Origin: Symbiodinium natans | Lineage: Eukaryota; Sar; Dinophyceae; Suessiales; Symbiodiniaceae | DNA length: 64,000 nt | Direction: 5' to 3' | NCBI GenBank assembly: GCA_905221605.1 | Contig: CAJNDS010002107.1 | Span: 511,386 to 575,385, forward strand | In this document: piece by piece, positions 1 through 11,589 of the stretch | How positions within the stretch are numbered: position 1 is the stretch's first letter | Layout: every line of letters begins with the position of its first letter | The notes under the pieces: model-generated | Told to the model about the DNA's origin: nothing | Seen by the model: the letters and a program-made list of their open reading frames with translations, nothing else | Database searches by the model: none | Position numbers and translations under genes: made by a program

Positions 1-1245
1 GTGGCATGGTTTGATCAGTGCCCATGCTCCTCCAAGCAGACCGTATCTCCTGAGCCCTGAACCTGCAAGTAGGGCTCAACCCCCCCGCCCAACCCAAAAC
101 CCTAAGCCTAAACCCTAAACCCTAAACGCTAAACGCTAAACGCTAAACCCTAAACCCTAAACCCTAAACCCTAAACCCTAAACCCTAAACCCTAGACCCT
201 AAACCCCCTTATGCCTAAACCTGCATTAATCGGGCGTTTGCTGCCTATGAACCTCCAACAATTGAGGTACTGGTTGTCCGCCGCCTGGCCCTGGCGAGCG
301 CTCGCTGGAAGGCTTCTTTTTGTCGGAGAGGGTGGGGGTGGGGGGGGGGGGGGGTGCCGAGTGTGGTCCAGTTTAGGGTTTAGGGTTTGGGGTTTAGGGT
401 TTGGGGTTTAGGGTGTAGGGTTTAGGGTACTTACGACACATGCCCAAGGATTGGGCTGACTTCATGTCGTCTTGGGCTGTTGAGACCACTGAACCCTCAA
501 CCCCAAACCCGCATCGGATGTTGAGTTTCAGATGGTTAGCCAGCCCATAGCTTCTTCTGTGCCTTCGGCCGGCCTGTCGGGATATGTATATATATATATA
601 TATACATATGGAGTCAGTTCCCTATATCATGTCTTTGTGTGCCCCAAATTATAGGGGCCGCCTGAAAACAAGGACCGCAAACCGGACCACGATTTGGAGA
701 ACTCGCGAAAAACCACATATCTGAAACATATGTATATATATATATATATCTATATGTAGACTTTGCCGACAACTTCATGGAGGTATCTCACGACGCGGCG
801 CATGCTTGGAGGAGGTTAGATTGCATGAACGTGCCGCAAGCCTGTAGGGGTATGTGAGGGGCTCAGGTGCTTAGATGAGTTGTAGCTCCGGTTTTGTTTT
901 GGCCCAAGCATAGCGTGTGCAATCATCCGAATTATCCCGGGTACATGCATTCAAGTACGATGAAGAGTCACCGTGCTGTTCTGGTCAAGCGTGTTTTCAT
1001 GTGCGACCCACGTCAGACCAGTCATTCGTGCACTCCTCCCAACCGTGAACGCAAAAACCCTAACACCCTAAACCCTAAACCCACTCATGTGGAGTTGGTT
1101 CTCAGCCCAGGGGAGGCCTTCTACCTGTACCGAACCTAGCCCAAGGAAACGGAAGTCACCCGCCCTGAACCCTAAGCCCTAGGCCACCTCAAACCCTAAA
1201 CCTCAAACGCTAAACCCTAAACCCCAAACCCTGAACCCCGCACAG
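1..1245. repeat. Telomere-like repeat islands, no recognised gene
   Basis: Degenerate CCCTAAA heptamers run at about 95-208 and 1160-1240, and the opposite-strand form TTTAGGG at 371-429. Two AT dinucleotide runs lie near 586-606 and 731-750. Short open frames here read through G-runs or repeat units and do not look coding. Unique sequence lies on both sides of each array, so they are internal and not a chromosome end. Confidence 0.7.
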
Positions 1246-1321
1246 AGCCAGTCGACTGGCGAGGCCAAGGGAGTGGAGCCTGCCGTTTCGGTGAGACGGA
1301 TCGTGGGCCCAGCACCTGGGC
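1246..1321 (+). CDS. Exon-like coding island
   Basis: A GC-rich stretch between a CCCTAAA island on the left and a TTTAGGG island on the right. It opens after CACAG (acceptor-like) and reads in frame as STGEAKGVEPAVSVRRIVG from 1252. It ends either at an internal GTGAGA donor at 1291 or at the GGTTTAGG border at 1321. The peptide matches no family I recognise. Confidence 0.3.
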
Positions 1322-1605
1322 AGGGTTTAGGGTTTAGGGTTCAGGGTTTAGGGTTTAGGGTGTCATGAGGGTTTGAGGGTTTAGGGGTTTGCTGAGGTTT
1401 GAGGGTCTGCTAGGGTTTGAGGGGTTTGGGGGTTTGCTGATATTTCAGGGTTTGCTAGGGTTTGAGGGTTTAGGGGATTGCTGATTTTTCAGAGTTTGCT
1501 AGGGTTTGAGGGTTTGGGGGTTTAGGGGTGTGCTGAGGTTTGAGGGTTTGCTAGGGCTTGAGGGTTTGAGGGTTTAGGGGTTTGCTGAGGTTTGAGGGTT
1601 TGACA
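1322..1605. repeat. Degenerate G-rich telomere-like array
   Basis: TTTAGGG units degrade into a longer pattern built from GGGTTTGAGGGTTTGCTA and GGGGTTTGCTGAGG. The array has evolved locally into a compound minisatellite. It lies directly downstream of the exon-like island at 1246-1321. Confidence 0.7.
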
Positions 1606-1901
1606 GTGTGGGAGTGGGGTGGAGGGGTGCTGTCAACTTTCGACGTGCAGCGGCGAAGGGGGTAGCTTCCTCGGTGCTTCTGGCTCTTGAAGGTGTCTGC
1701 TGTAGCCTTAGCCCATGGACAGAGTTTTTCGCTTAGAGCCCGAGTCTAAGTGAACTGTACCCTAAACCTTAAAACCCTAAACCGTAACCCCACTACCCGA
1801 AACCCTAAACCCCTAAACCCCTAAACCCCCAAACCCCTAAGCCCCTAAATCCCCAAACCCTTGAACCCCTAAACCCCTAAACCCACGAACCAATGCCTCA
1901 G

Positions 1902-1989
1902 GAGATCATCGTGGGCGCCAAGCTGGCGCTTGTCCTCTTTGGTGCCGCCTTCCTCCGCTGCGCGATCTTTAAGGCACGGGAGCATCTGG
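1902..1989 (+). CDS. Exon-like island with a hydrophobic segment
   Basis: It begins after TGCCTCAG (acceptor) and ends before a GTCAGG donor at 1990, 88 nt in all. The frame reads EIIVGAKLALVLFGAAFLRC followed by AIFKAREHLG. That is a plausible transmembrane helix followed by a basic turn. C-rich telomere-like sequence precedes it and G-rich sequence follows. Product unknown. Confidence 0.4.
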
Positions 1990-2514
1990 GTCAGGGGTTG
2001 CAGGGTCCGGGGTTTAGGGGTCAGAGGTTTAGTTTAGGGGTTTATGGTTTCGATCTCAGGGTTTAGGGCTCTTTGTTCAGTTGTAGTGTTTGGTGCAAAG
2101 GCTGTATGCTGGCAGATTCAGCAGTTGCAGTACTGAGGCCTTACAGGACTTTCAATGCTGGCTATTGCCTTTGTGGATCTTGTGAGAGATATAGCCCATA
2201 ATTAAGGAACGTTCCTTGAAACTCCAGTACGGATGGTAATTGTCAGATTTAATTAAGGAATCTTCCTGAAGTGAGAGGGAGAGGTATTGGGCCCGACTAT
2301 CCCAAACCCTAAGCCCTAAGCCCGAAACAAGCTTGCTCTCGAAAGCGTCCCGAACTCCGATGCCTTACGGAGAACAGTTTGGGCGTTGAACACCGCTGAG
2401 TCCCCACCCCAAACTGTATTTACTGTAGGGCCTAGGGTAAACCCTAAACCCTAAAACCTACTAAACCCTAAACCCTAAACCTTAAACCCTAAACCCTAAA
2501 CCCTAAATCATGCG

Positions 2515-2643
2515 GACTTCAGAGTCCTCCGCCTCAACATCACGCGGGAAGCCGAGGTCTACGGCGCGGAGTGCGTCGCCATCTGCTTGTCCATGCCCCC
2601 TGTCAGCTGGGAGTGGGAGTTTGACAAAAGCCTACAACGGAAC
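2515..2643 (+). CDS. Exon-like coding island
   Basis: The frame reads DFRVLRLNITREAEVYGAEC and continues VAICLSMPPVSWEWEFDKSL before a stop created by the flanking TAAACCC. Strong third-position G/C bias and no low-complexity composition support coding. An acceptor is possible at TTCAG (2522). No clear GT donor is seen, so the 3' limit is uncertain. CCCTAAA arrays flank both sides. Possibly the same gene as the island at 2829. Confidence 0.4.
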
Positions 2644-2828
2644 TAAACCCTAAACCCTAAACCCTAAACCCTAAACCCTAATTAAACCCTAAACCCTGAA
2701 CCCTAAACCCCAAACCCTAAACCCTAAACCCTAAAGCCTAAACCTTGAACTCTATACACCCTAAGCCCTAAACACTATACACCCTAAACGGCTGAACCCC
2801 TCAAACACGCGCCCTCCTTGTCTTCTAG

Positions 2829-2901
2829 GTTGGTCATCGTCTTCTGCTCGACGGCCCTGGGCGCGGCCCTCCCCATCGTCCTCAACAAGCGGCTTTGCAG
2901 G
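2829..2901 (+). CDS. Exon-like island encoding a membrane segment
   Basis: It follows TTCTAG (acceptor AG|G) and reads LVIVFCSTALGAALPIVLNK then RLC before running into G-rich repeat at GCAGGGG. The peptide is a good transmembrane helix with a conserved-looking ALGAALP core, of the kind seen in transporters. I cannot assign a family. The preceding intron-like stretch (2644-2828) is mostly CCCTAAA. Confidence 0.4.
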
Positions 2902-3060
2902 GGTTTTGGGGTTTTGGGTGTGTTGGGTGTTTCGGGTGTTTTGGGTGTTTTGGGGTTTTTGGTTGGGGGTTTGAGGGGTTTTGGGTTTTCGGGTTTTTGG
3001 GGTTTTGGGTCTTTGGGTTAGGATTTAGGGGATTAGGGCTTGAATTTGGGAGTTTAGTGT
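2902..3060. repeat. G-rich minisatellite derived from telomere-like units
   Basis: Units such as GGGTGTTTTGGGT and GGGGTTTTGGGT repeat irregularly. All frames on both strands are open simply because of composition, so the glycine/leucine-rich and proline/asparagine-rich peptides here are not genes. Confidence 0.65.
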
Positions 3061-3307
3061 TTAGGGATCTCTGCAAATCCTAGACCCTGAGCCTTCAGTT
3101 CATTTATCTATAGTTCCCGTGCTTCAGGTTGTTTGGGGTCTGTACTTGGAGGTCCAGGGGTACTTCGATCTAATTTTTTTGTAGTTCCCCCACGGATCTA
3201 GAAGCCCCCAACGTTTGCCCCCCATGAACCGAGGCTTGGATTGGATCCCGCACATGCTGGCGCTACGATCCAAGTGCTCCGTGGATCTGACAATTGACTG
3301 GTTGGTT

Positions 3308-3363
3308 TTGGGATGTTCCCCCCTGATACTCGTACCCCTATTATAATCCCTATAAAGGACTCT
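3308..3363 (+). mobile_element. MITE-like element, family A, partial
   Basis: Begins TTGGGATGTTCCCCC and continues with an ATTATAATCCCTATAAAGGA core shared with copies at 33,213-33,303, 36,971-37,070 and 42,941-43,027. The right inverted arm is missing here. No coding capacity. Confidence 0.5.
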
Positions 3364-3759
3364 GAGCCTGCACCTGTTAGAGCATGCACTTTGAGACGCA
3401 TCACGAAGCGCAGACCGGGGCTCAGCGCGTTGCATCAATCAAGTCATTCCTTCTGCCCTGAACCCGCAGCCCTCAGCCCTCAACCCCAAACCCCTACGCG
3501 CTTTAGGGTTTGGGGTGTGATGTTTAGGACCAAAGTTTAGGGTTTAGGGTTCCAAAATTCCGAAGGGCACTTGCAGAATGAGGCTGATGGATGTCAGTGG
3601 TGTGGCGCTGACTTGCGCAGGGTCCTCAGCCGAGGACTCCCAAAACATGTCCCACAGCCATGATAGGCCTTCATGCTCGGAGGCCCGATTTCGGATTCAG
3701 CTGTTAGGAAAAAATCTGCGCTCGATGAGACGCACAACAGGGACCCTAATGTAGAAGAG

Positions 3760-3857
3760 CCCCCCCCCCCCCACCCCCCCCCCCCACCCCGCCCCCCCAC
3801 CCCCCCCCCCCCCCCACCCCCCCCCCCACCCCCCCCCCCCCCACCCCCCCCCCCACC
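3760..3857. repeat. Poly-C tract with interspersed A
   Basis: About 100 bp of almost pure C on the plus strand, broken by single A or G. The proline and glycine frames across it on the two strands are composition artefacts. Confidence 0.8.
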
Positions 3858-4195
3858 CCATTTGTGTAGAGGTCCAGGTGAACCCCTACCCCGAATCCCC
3901 ACAATGTGGCGGGATTGCAGCTTGTCGGCAGCTGTGCCTGAGGTCATCTCCAGCATGGTTCTGGGATTCAAAGCCGCCTGGAAGCATGCGGGGGCCCGTT
4001 CATAAGTGGTACTTAGGGTTAGGGGCTCAGGGTTGCGGAATCCTGTTGCTTGTATTCTGAGAAGTCCTTGAGGCAGTGGAAGGCCCTAAAACCTAAACAT
4101 TAAACTCTGAAGACTATGGTTCCGTTCTTCTGAATCCCCTGCCCTAAACCTTCAACCGAAAACCCCTTAGCCGCAGGCCTCTAAGCCCCAACATC

Positions 4196-4290
4196 TGCAA
4201 GGATGGCTCCGTGCATGGAGAGACGACGACCAGCCTCAGCGTCGTCTCCGAGAGCCTGCACAAGGCCGCCGCACAGCTCTTTCTTGTTCA
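4196..4290 (+). CDS. Exon-like coding island
   Basis: The frame reads KDGSVHGETTTSLSVVSESL then HKAAAQLFLVQ. The helical, non-repetitive composition with G/C third positions looks genuinely coding. Flanks are degenerate CCCTAAA on the left and AT-rich sequence on the right. Borders are approximate. Product unknown. Confidence 0.35.
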
Positions 4291-4299
4291 GTATTATCT

Positions 4300-7000
4300 T
4301 GCCACATACCAGTATTTGCATATCCCATACCCTAGTCCCGTCCATGTGATATGATGAGTAAGGGTGATTGTGATATATCGGATTTGTTGAATATGATTTA
4401 AGAGGTTTATATTGACATGAAACTCAATGTGCAAGTATGTTTAGTATATTCAAGTGGGCACATATGTATACATATATCAGTTTTCACACTTTACATAAGT
4501 GTAAGTATATATATATATATGTATATATGTATCTAGAGATACTACCTTGTAGATTTTGAAATATATTTGGGATTTCGTAAACGATGTGGCAAGAAGAAAC
4601 ACAGCACCATACGCCCTCTAAATCCCAAACTCGAAAACCCCAGCCCCTAGACCCTGAACCCCCTAAACCCCAGGCCCTCCGCACCCCCTGAAGCCCTAAA
4701 GCCTAAACCCTAAACCCTTTTGTTGGCCTCTTTAAGTTTCAAGGTTTCAGGGTGAAAAGTCCAAAAAGCAGGCGGCTCCGCCGACCCCTGCACCAGCGCC
4801 GGTGCCTTGAAGCTCAGTTGGGATCCGGACCTCCCCCCTTTAAAAAGGGGGGGGGAAAGGCCCCTCTGACATGCTGAGCCGCTGAGCTTGGGGAAAACCA
4901 GGGCTTTTTGGGTTTAGGGTTTCAGGTTTGGGGTTTAGGGCTAAGGGTTTAGGGTTTAGGGTTGGGTTTAGGGCTTAGGGTTTAGGGTTTAGGGGTTTGC
5001 TGTCCTCCGCTAGCTACATGAAGCCACAGGGAACAGCCTCAGAGAGATCGTGCCTCCCGCTTCATGCCCTGTTCGCGCGCCAGCTGCTATTTGCTCTCAG
5101 CTCGCAGAGTTCGGATGATGGCCTTGCCCCCTCGAGAGGCGATGCATCGGCAGACGTCTTTGCAACACAACGCCGACACATTCAAAGGTTGTCGTGGTAA
5201 TCGCCTCTTTCAAGACTTATTCCTGACCCAAGAACCACCTGGTTAGCAGCAGCTGTCCAGGACACACGATGTACGCCAGAAAGGTTGAGGTTCTTAGGGT
5301 TCTTAGGATTTCTTGGGGGTCCTTGCCCGCGGTTCGGTTGCAGGGTTTAGAACAAGTTCTCCCGCAACACGAAGCCATGGATGCCTCGGCGCTTGAAGGC
5401 GGGGTGTTTTTGGGGGCTTCGGGGATCTTGCCGGACTTAGGGTAGGGGTTTAGGGTTTCGGGTTTGGGGTTTTCGGGGTTCAGGGTTTGGGATTTTGGGG
5501 TTGGGTTGTAGGGTTTTTGGTGTTCAGGGTTTAGGGTTTGGGGTTAAGGGTTTCGGATTTCGGGGTTTTGGGTTTAGGGATTGGTTGTAGGGAAAGGTTT
5601 GAGCTGTCAGGGGTTCGAAGAAGCGCATGGCTCCTCTCAAATTTCGCCTGTTGCTAAGGAGTTTAGGATTTAGAGCCATTTCCCCGCGAAGCAGCGAAGC
5701 AGCAGAAAGTAAAAGCCCGCTGTGAGGCAAGATGGGCGGGGGCCCCAGGAGCAGGTCCTTGAAGGGTTGGGCTGGTCCAGGGTTTAGGGCCGGGTCTTCA
5801 CAGAATCTGTAGCCCCAGGCTCCCAAGGGCAGGAAGTGAGCGTGAAACCCAAACCCTGCAGCCTAAACCCTGGCAAAGACCCAAGTAGAGAGGATTTAGG
5901 GCTCAGGGTTGATCAGCCCCGCTGCCCATAAAATATCTACAGTTGGGCTGATGCTGCAGTGAGGTTCCTTGCTACATATTCTGCAAGTAGAACCACAACA
6001 GTGAACTTAGGGGGCTTCTTTTTGGGTTGCAGATACCCATGAGCCTCATGGCGGGCAACCGAACCATGGGGCCACGAAGCAGTTGTCTGCGACAAAAAGG
6101 CCTTTTCAGTGCATGGAGGAAGTCCCTACAAACTCCTGACCTGCGAGCTGACAGGCCAACGAGCTCACAGAAAATGAAACTAAGTGCGATAGTGGGCAAA
6201 ATGTTAAGCTCTCTGTGCTGTGGAGGCCCACACAGGCCTGCGCAACCCGCATCGCAACCATGACTTGACCCGGCCCACGCCTGCGCAAGCCGCAGACCTT
6301 CCCCAATACGCAAAACATTGGGCACTATCGACCTGAACGGCATTTCTGCTGCGAGACAAAGAAAGACCTTCGAAGTTCTGCAAAATGGACCTTGCCAGCA
6401 TGGGCGTGTATTGCCGAGGCCCCTCCAAGCCCCGATAGGTCCGATAGATGTAAGTAGACTTGTTTTGGGTGGGTATGTCCGCAGATTGCTACACACTCAC
6501 AAAGCGTCTTTCCGTTTGGTTGCCCCAACGCTAAAACCCGAAACCCTAAACCCTAAACCCTAAAACTCTAATTAAACCCTAAGCCCCAAACTCTAACAAC
6601 CCATTCATAAAGTCTCCCTGGAAACGTGCCACTGCGGCCCAAGGTGGAGAAAGCTCGGCCGCCTCCCTGGCATCCTTCTCCGAGGCCGGGACTCTTCAAA
6701 ACCCTGAAGTTGAGGTTTAGGTTTTAGGGTTTCAGGGTTTAGGGTGTAGGGTTTAGGGTTTGAGGTTTAGGGTATGAGGTTTAGGGTTTAGGGTTGAGGG
6801 GGGGGGGGACGGTCGCTTGGGGATTGACCCTCTTGTCCCTTCTGAGAACTATAGCTCCGATCTTTGGTTTAGGGTTTATGCCGACTGCCAGCCAGGGGCA
6901 GCAAAGCCCGCTGCTGGCTGCCATCCGCAGGGAGGTGGAGGCCCGGGCCCCAGAAACCAGGGTTTAGGGCTCGAGGTCGGGGTTGGGGTTAAGTTTTGAT
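4300..7000. repeat. Repeat-rich stretch without a recognised gene
   Basis: Contains telomere-like islands at 4620-4720 (C-rich), 4905-5000, 5290-5600, 6710-6800 (G-rich) and 6535-6600 (C-rich), plus an AT run near 4508-4535. A 174-codon minus-strand frame at 5972-6496 overlaps frames of similar length on the other strand and has no recognisable domain. I see no supported gene here, though small exons could be hidden. Confidence 0.5.
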
Positions 7001-7209
7001 TCAAGTGGTACGTGTTGCAAGAGATCAAGAACATTGAAGACTTGAACGACTTTTGGGCGAACGTTTTGGATGTTATTTGGCTGATTTTCTGGGTGTGGTT
7101 TTGGAGAGGCTGCAAAACAGGTCAGAGAGGGAGATCTTGCGCAAACCAAAAGAAGTCTTCGAAGTAAGTCGTTCCATGTGAGAAAGCGGAGATATCTTTG
7201 GTGACTTAC

Positions 7210-7390
7210 CACAACAAGCGAGAATTCCGAAAGAATTCATTCCGTTGGCAAAAATGACGATCTTTGTCAATCTTCTGACAGAAGCCTTTTCAGTTGATTT
7301 GTCACAAGGCGCGAAGATGCCCTTGAGTTCATAAATGCCCCAGATTAGGCTACTGCTGGCTAGAACCAGAACCACAGTAGTCCCACTTTC
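7210..7390 (-). CDS. Exon-like island with hydrophobic helices, minus strand
   Basis: On the minus strand the frame follows CTAG at 7391-7392 and reads TTVVLVLASSSLIWGIYELK, then a charged loop and FANGMNSFGILACC. It ends at a consensus GTAAGT donor (7204-7209). Two hydrophobic stretches suggest a membrane protein. The plus strand of the neighbouring 7006-7163 is also protein-like (W-rich, ending at a GTAAGT donor), so strand and exon boundaries in 7000-7400 are not settled. Product unknown. Confidence 0.35.
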
Positions 7391-7661
7391 CTAGGTAGAA
7401 TTTGGGGACCCTTCAAAGGGAACCCGTCTCAACCCTCTTCCGGCTCTCTTAAACAGAGACCTTATTGAGGGGGTCTATATCCCCAAAAGTCCCGCAATCC
7501 TATCCTATACTTCAAGTCCAGCCAAGAACCTCCAAGTAGGGCAGAACTTGCAGAGCAGACCCGAGCCAGTCTGACGCAGAAGCCTACGCCATGACCCATA
7601 TCATCCTGCCCTGAATGTCCCTTAATATGATTGCAGCACAAAACATATGGGAGTTTACGAC

Positions 7662-7731
7662 CCGAAAATAGACCCCCCAAATAGTAAGATTCTCTTCTAA
7701 TAAGGACCCAATAAGGTACCCCTATTTTCGG
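7662..7731 (-). mobile_element. MITE-like element, family C, copy 1
   Basis: A 70 bp element ending in perfect 10 bp inverted repeats CCGAAAATAG / CTATTTTCGG. Its reverse complement aligns across most of its length with 34,270-34,356, including the core GGGGTCCTTATTAAAAGAGA seen there. Non-coding. Confidence 0.6.
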
Positions 7732-8530
7732 AACACCCATATCCTGCTTACATCTCGGCTCCCTGTTTTTTGTATCTGAGGCCGTGGAAGATCGGCTGCT
7801 GGTGCGGGTCGGACCTTACCCTGGGGGTGGTCGATGGGTTCAATGACAGCAGCTCATGGGTTTAGAGTTTAGGGTTTGGGGTTTAGGGTTTAGGGTTTAG
7901 GGTTTAGGGTTGCATTCTCCAAAGAAGGAGGGTTTCGGGTGGAGTGGCCTCCAGCATGGGTTTGATCGTTTCAAGGTTTCGCTGTGCTGGCAGTGTTGAT
8001 TGAAGCATGGGGTCCAGCCTTCGAGCCTAGCCCGGGCGTCTCAGAAAGAGGCTCCTAGCTTTCTCACCCTTCATGAACTATGAGCCATTTTCGATTCCGT
8101 GCTTGTGTTCAGAGGGCTACAAAGACTGCAAGCGGTACACCAAAAACACCAAGTGCAAATCTGGGGCCACTCAGCCAGATACTCTCCGCCGAGACCATGT
8201 GGTGTCTGCAGCACCGTATCGGCCACTTCGCTTCTTCACAAAAGTAGCCTGACTGCGCGAGGCGCCCATCGATTTTACACATGACAGTGGGCCGCGCGTG
8301 GGAAAAACGGAACCCCTACGCCCCAAGCCTGGTGCCAGCGCATCTTGAGAAATTTCGGACCCCAAACCTGGCAAAAGTAGAGCCCCCAACCCCACCCATC
8401 AAAACCCGTTTGATGTTTTAGTTATCATAAGGATCCCAACATGATTTATTTTGACGTTTCGTTCTGGGGGACCCTCAAGCCAAGCCCAAAAAACTTCTTC
8501 ACCCTAGAAGCAAAACCTGACCCCTAAACC

Positions 8531-8692
8531 CAATAAACCTTTAAATCCTGAAGAAGCTTGAACCCTAAACCCTAAATCCTAAACCCTAAACCCTAAACCC
8601 TAAACTTAAATTAAAACCCCAAACCCTGAACCCTGAACCCTAAACCCTAAACCCTAAACCCAATGGGCCTCTAAATCCTGAAGAAGCTTGAA
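8531..8692. repeat. Telomere-like tract bounded by 32 bp direct repeats
   Basis: The CCCTAAA tract (8563-8660) is flanked by near-identical 32 bp copies at 8531-8562 and 8661-8692. They share TAAATCCTGAAGAAGCTTGA and differ at four positions. The arrangement equals a duplicated target with telomere repeats inserted between the copies. It may be an intron or an interstitial telomeric insertion. Confidence 0.75.
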
Positions 8693-11132
8693 GCCAGATT
8701 ACGCGCCTGGAGCGTCAGAGCTTCGATGCAACAGCGGCCTGGGGCCTAAGCCTTCGAGGGTTTAGGGTTTAGGGTTTAGGGTTTAGGGTTTAGGGTTTGA
8801 GGTTTAGGGCTTAAGGAAATAGGTTTAGGGTTTTGGGATTTATGATTTGGGCAGTTTTCTCCAAATTGGGGTCCATGTTAGCGTTTAAGGTCTCAGGGTT
8901 AACTTTGAGTTCTGATCCCAGGTCCCAGCGCCTTACATGTCATTCCTCCTTTACGCCTGAAGCTTTAACTCGTGCTTCCCTTTTCAGTCCATGTTGCAAT
9001 GCTCCAAGAAGTTTCGGGTTCAGGCCCTAAACCCTAAACCCTACACCCTAAACCCTAAACCCTAAAACCTATTTCGTTGTTTTTGTCGAAAGCCCGGTTT
9101 CCCCTCCCTCTAGGGTTGTTTGCGCCCTTAAGCCGAAGCCCTCAACCCAAAACGCTTGAAGCACGTCGCCTCACCGACACTAGGGTTTAGGGTTTAGGGT
9201 TCAGGGTCTAGGTTCAAGAGCGAAGAAAACGGTACTTTCGCAGAATATTCTCCAGCGTAACTACACCCAATGTCGCTGCAAAGGTCTTCTTCTCGTCCTC
9301 GTTTTTCTTAGTGATCCTGTCCTCTCAGGGCCTGTGCTAGGAGACAAACTAAACCCTAAACCCTAAATCCTAAACCCTATATCCTAAACCCTAAATCCTA
9401 AACCCTAAATCCTAAACCCTAAATCCTAAATCCGAAATCCTACACCCTAAATCTTGAATCTTACATGCTAAGCCCTAAGCCCTCAACCCCAAGCCTCCAA
9501 AGGTACTGGAAAAAGTGGCACCAAATGAGCTGAAGCTGCTGGAGGCAGGCGGAAAACTCAAAACCCGAAGCCTTAAACCCTCAACCCTACTAAACCCTAA
9601 ACCTTGAACCCTAAACTCTAAACCCTACACCCTAAACCCTAAACCCTAAATCTTGAACCCTAAACCCTACCTCGGGTGTGCGATCAGACCCCTAGTCTTA
9701 CGGAGGGTCCCTGGAGAAAATAAGACATCATCTGGGCCCTTTTGGTACTTGGACAACCCAAATACATCTCCCAAGGATAGAATGGCTATAGCATTCAGCC
9801 AGAAGAGCAACAATGCAATGCGACTCTGAAGAGTCAATGTTGGTGGCAGGTTTTGGTATTTGACGGAAAGAAATATGCCACCCTAAACCCCAGAAATCCA
9901 AACACCCTAGAACCCTAGGACCCTAAAACCCTAAACCCCTAAAAACCCAAAACCCCAAAACCCTAAACCCCTAAAAATCGACAGGTGGAGTCGCGGCAGC
10001 GGGAGCAGCAGCCTCGGCTTCGCCAGGGCAGCTTTACGGGACTGCGGGGAGGGGGGGGAAGGGGGGGGGGGGCGGTCAGGTGCACGGGCGAATGGGGCTA
10101 AACCCCATTCGCCCGTTTGTCTGTTTGAAAACCCGACGTCTTTGCTAACTTCAAGCAACACAAACCCCCAAACCCAAGACCCCTCAACCCGAAGTACATG
10201 CTGCAAAAATGTCGGCTTGGGGCAGCTGCCAAGGTTTGGTCGAAGCCCTTGCTGTTTCAGTGGCCGCAATGCCTTAAACCCCAAACCCTTTCTGGGCCGA
10301 GGGCCCACCAACACTTGACTGACTCTGAGCCGGGAACTACGGAAGTCGGGATTCCTATACAACCTCCTCGTACATATCTATACCTATGTGTAGAGACACA
10401 CACACACACAATAATACACTGTTTTTGGGGATATATAAGGGCCCTACTGCCGGAATTCCTTACTGGCAGCCAGTAAGAGACCGAATGGGGCGGCCCGCAG
10501 AGGTCCGAGCGGACATTGGCGCAGCTGGATGGACTCGTGCTTGAACCCTGGAGTGCCGGAGATAGGGCCGAAACCCTGAACTCCCCAAGCTTCCCAAATT
10601 CCCGAAACTCCTGCAGCCTCAACTTTCCCTATACTTGGAAACCCCTGACTGAGGGCCCTGCAGCTGTTTCAAAGGGTGAAGGTTGAGACAGCGTCACCTC
10701 TGCCGCAAACTCGAAACCCCAAAGCCCCGAAAACGTGTGCTTGCTGATGCAAGCGCTTAGGCTGAGGGCTGCAGCCCACACACACAAGGGCTTTGCCGGA
10801 GCTTGACATCTACAAGGTCTTAGGGTCAAGGGATTGAAGGGTGTAAGGGTTTGAAGAGCCCAAGTAGGGTTTAGGGTTCAGGGTTTACGGTTTACGGTTT
10901 ACGGTTTAGGGTAGTTCCAAGCCCCTACGAAACCTTCAGGGACCCTGAACCTTAAAAGCGGTGCATGCCAAGGCTTAATTGGCGTTATTGGGGGGCGATT
11001 GACACCCTAAACCCTAGACCCTAAACCCTAAACCCTAAACCCTAAACCTTAAACCCTAAACCCTAAACCCTAAGCCCTAAGCCCTAAACCCTCAAATTCC
11101 TTCGAAGGGGGAACGCTAAAACCTTCACCGAG

Positions 11133-11205
11133 GCGCGGCGTCAACGAGGAGCTGCAGTCGATGGTGAAGCGCACGGCCGCCGCACCCCGGCCGCCCTACC
11201 TACGG
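11133..11205 (+). CDS. Exon-like coding island
   Basis: Acceptor-like CCGAG precedes it and a GC donor (CGG|GCTTTGG) follows. The frame reads GVNEELQSMVKRTAAAPRPP then YLR. CCCTAAA lies to the left and TTTAGGG to the right, the usual arrangement of exon islands here. Unknown product. Confidence 0.35.
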
Positions 11206-11429
11206 GCTTTGGGGTTCAGGGTTTAGGGTTTAGGGTTTAGGGTTCAGGATTTTAGGGTTTGGGGTTTGGGGTCTAGTGTTCAGGGTTTAGGGTTTAGGCT
11301 TCAGGGTTTAGGGTCTAGGGTTCAGGGCTCAGGGTTCCTCAACTTGGAGGTTCATGGCTACTTACAGACAAGGTGTAGAAGTGAGGGTAGTTCTAGCCCA
11401 TATTCAGGGGTCCTCATAACACGAAGTGC

Positions 11430-11515
11430 GCGTGATAAGCGCGTGGCCTGGCCACTGAAAGAAAGTTTGAAAGGACGCGCGCGGCTGATGCTCGTGATAC
11501 GCGCGGGGTTCATGC
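11430..11515 (-). repeat. Diverged inverted copies of the downstream minisatellite unit
   Basis: GCGTGGCCTGGCCACTG (about 11440-11456) and GCTGATGCTCGTGATACGCG (about 11488-11507) resemble the reverse complement of the 54 bp unit that fills 11,590-12,636. They appear to be old inverted units that escaped homogenisation. Confidence 0.45.
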
Positions 11516-11589
11516 TTACGGGGCCGGTTGTCAAGGGCTCTTGGGTTTAGGGCTTTGAGGAGCCCTGGAGCCTTGAAAATCCTAAACAC

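Larger units (their letters stand above)
7400..11130. repeat. Repeat-rich stretch, no recognised gene
   Basis: Telomere-like islands at 7860-7912 and 8758-8830 (G), 8560-8660, 9025-9070, 9345-9500, 9565-9670 and 9880-9975 (C), 10865-10915 (G) and 11000-11095 (C). A poly-G tract sits at 10045-10075 and a CA run at 10393-10410. The 121-143 codon minus-strand frames at 9931-10622 have no family resemblance and contain repeat-derived ends. I assign no gene. Confidence 0.5.

Noticed and set aside
95-208. Chromosome end at the left edge of the window
   Set aside because: The array is short and degenerate, unique sequence precedes it, and dozens of similar arrays in both orientations follow.
3594-4005. 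Polyglycine and polyproline frames around 3,760-3,857
   Set aside because: Translation of a poly-C tract; flanks show no domain.
5972-6496. 174-codon minus-strand frame
   Set aside because: Overlapping frames of 70-81 codons on both strands, no domain, and no splice or composition support.
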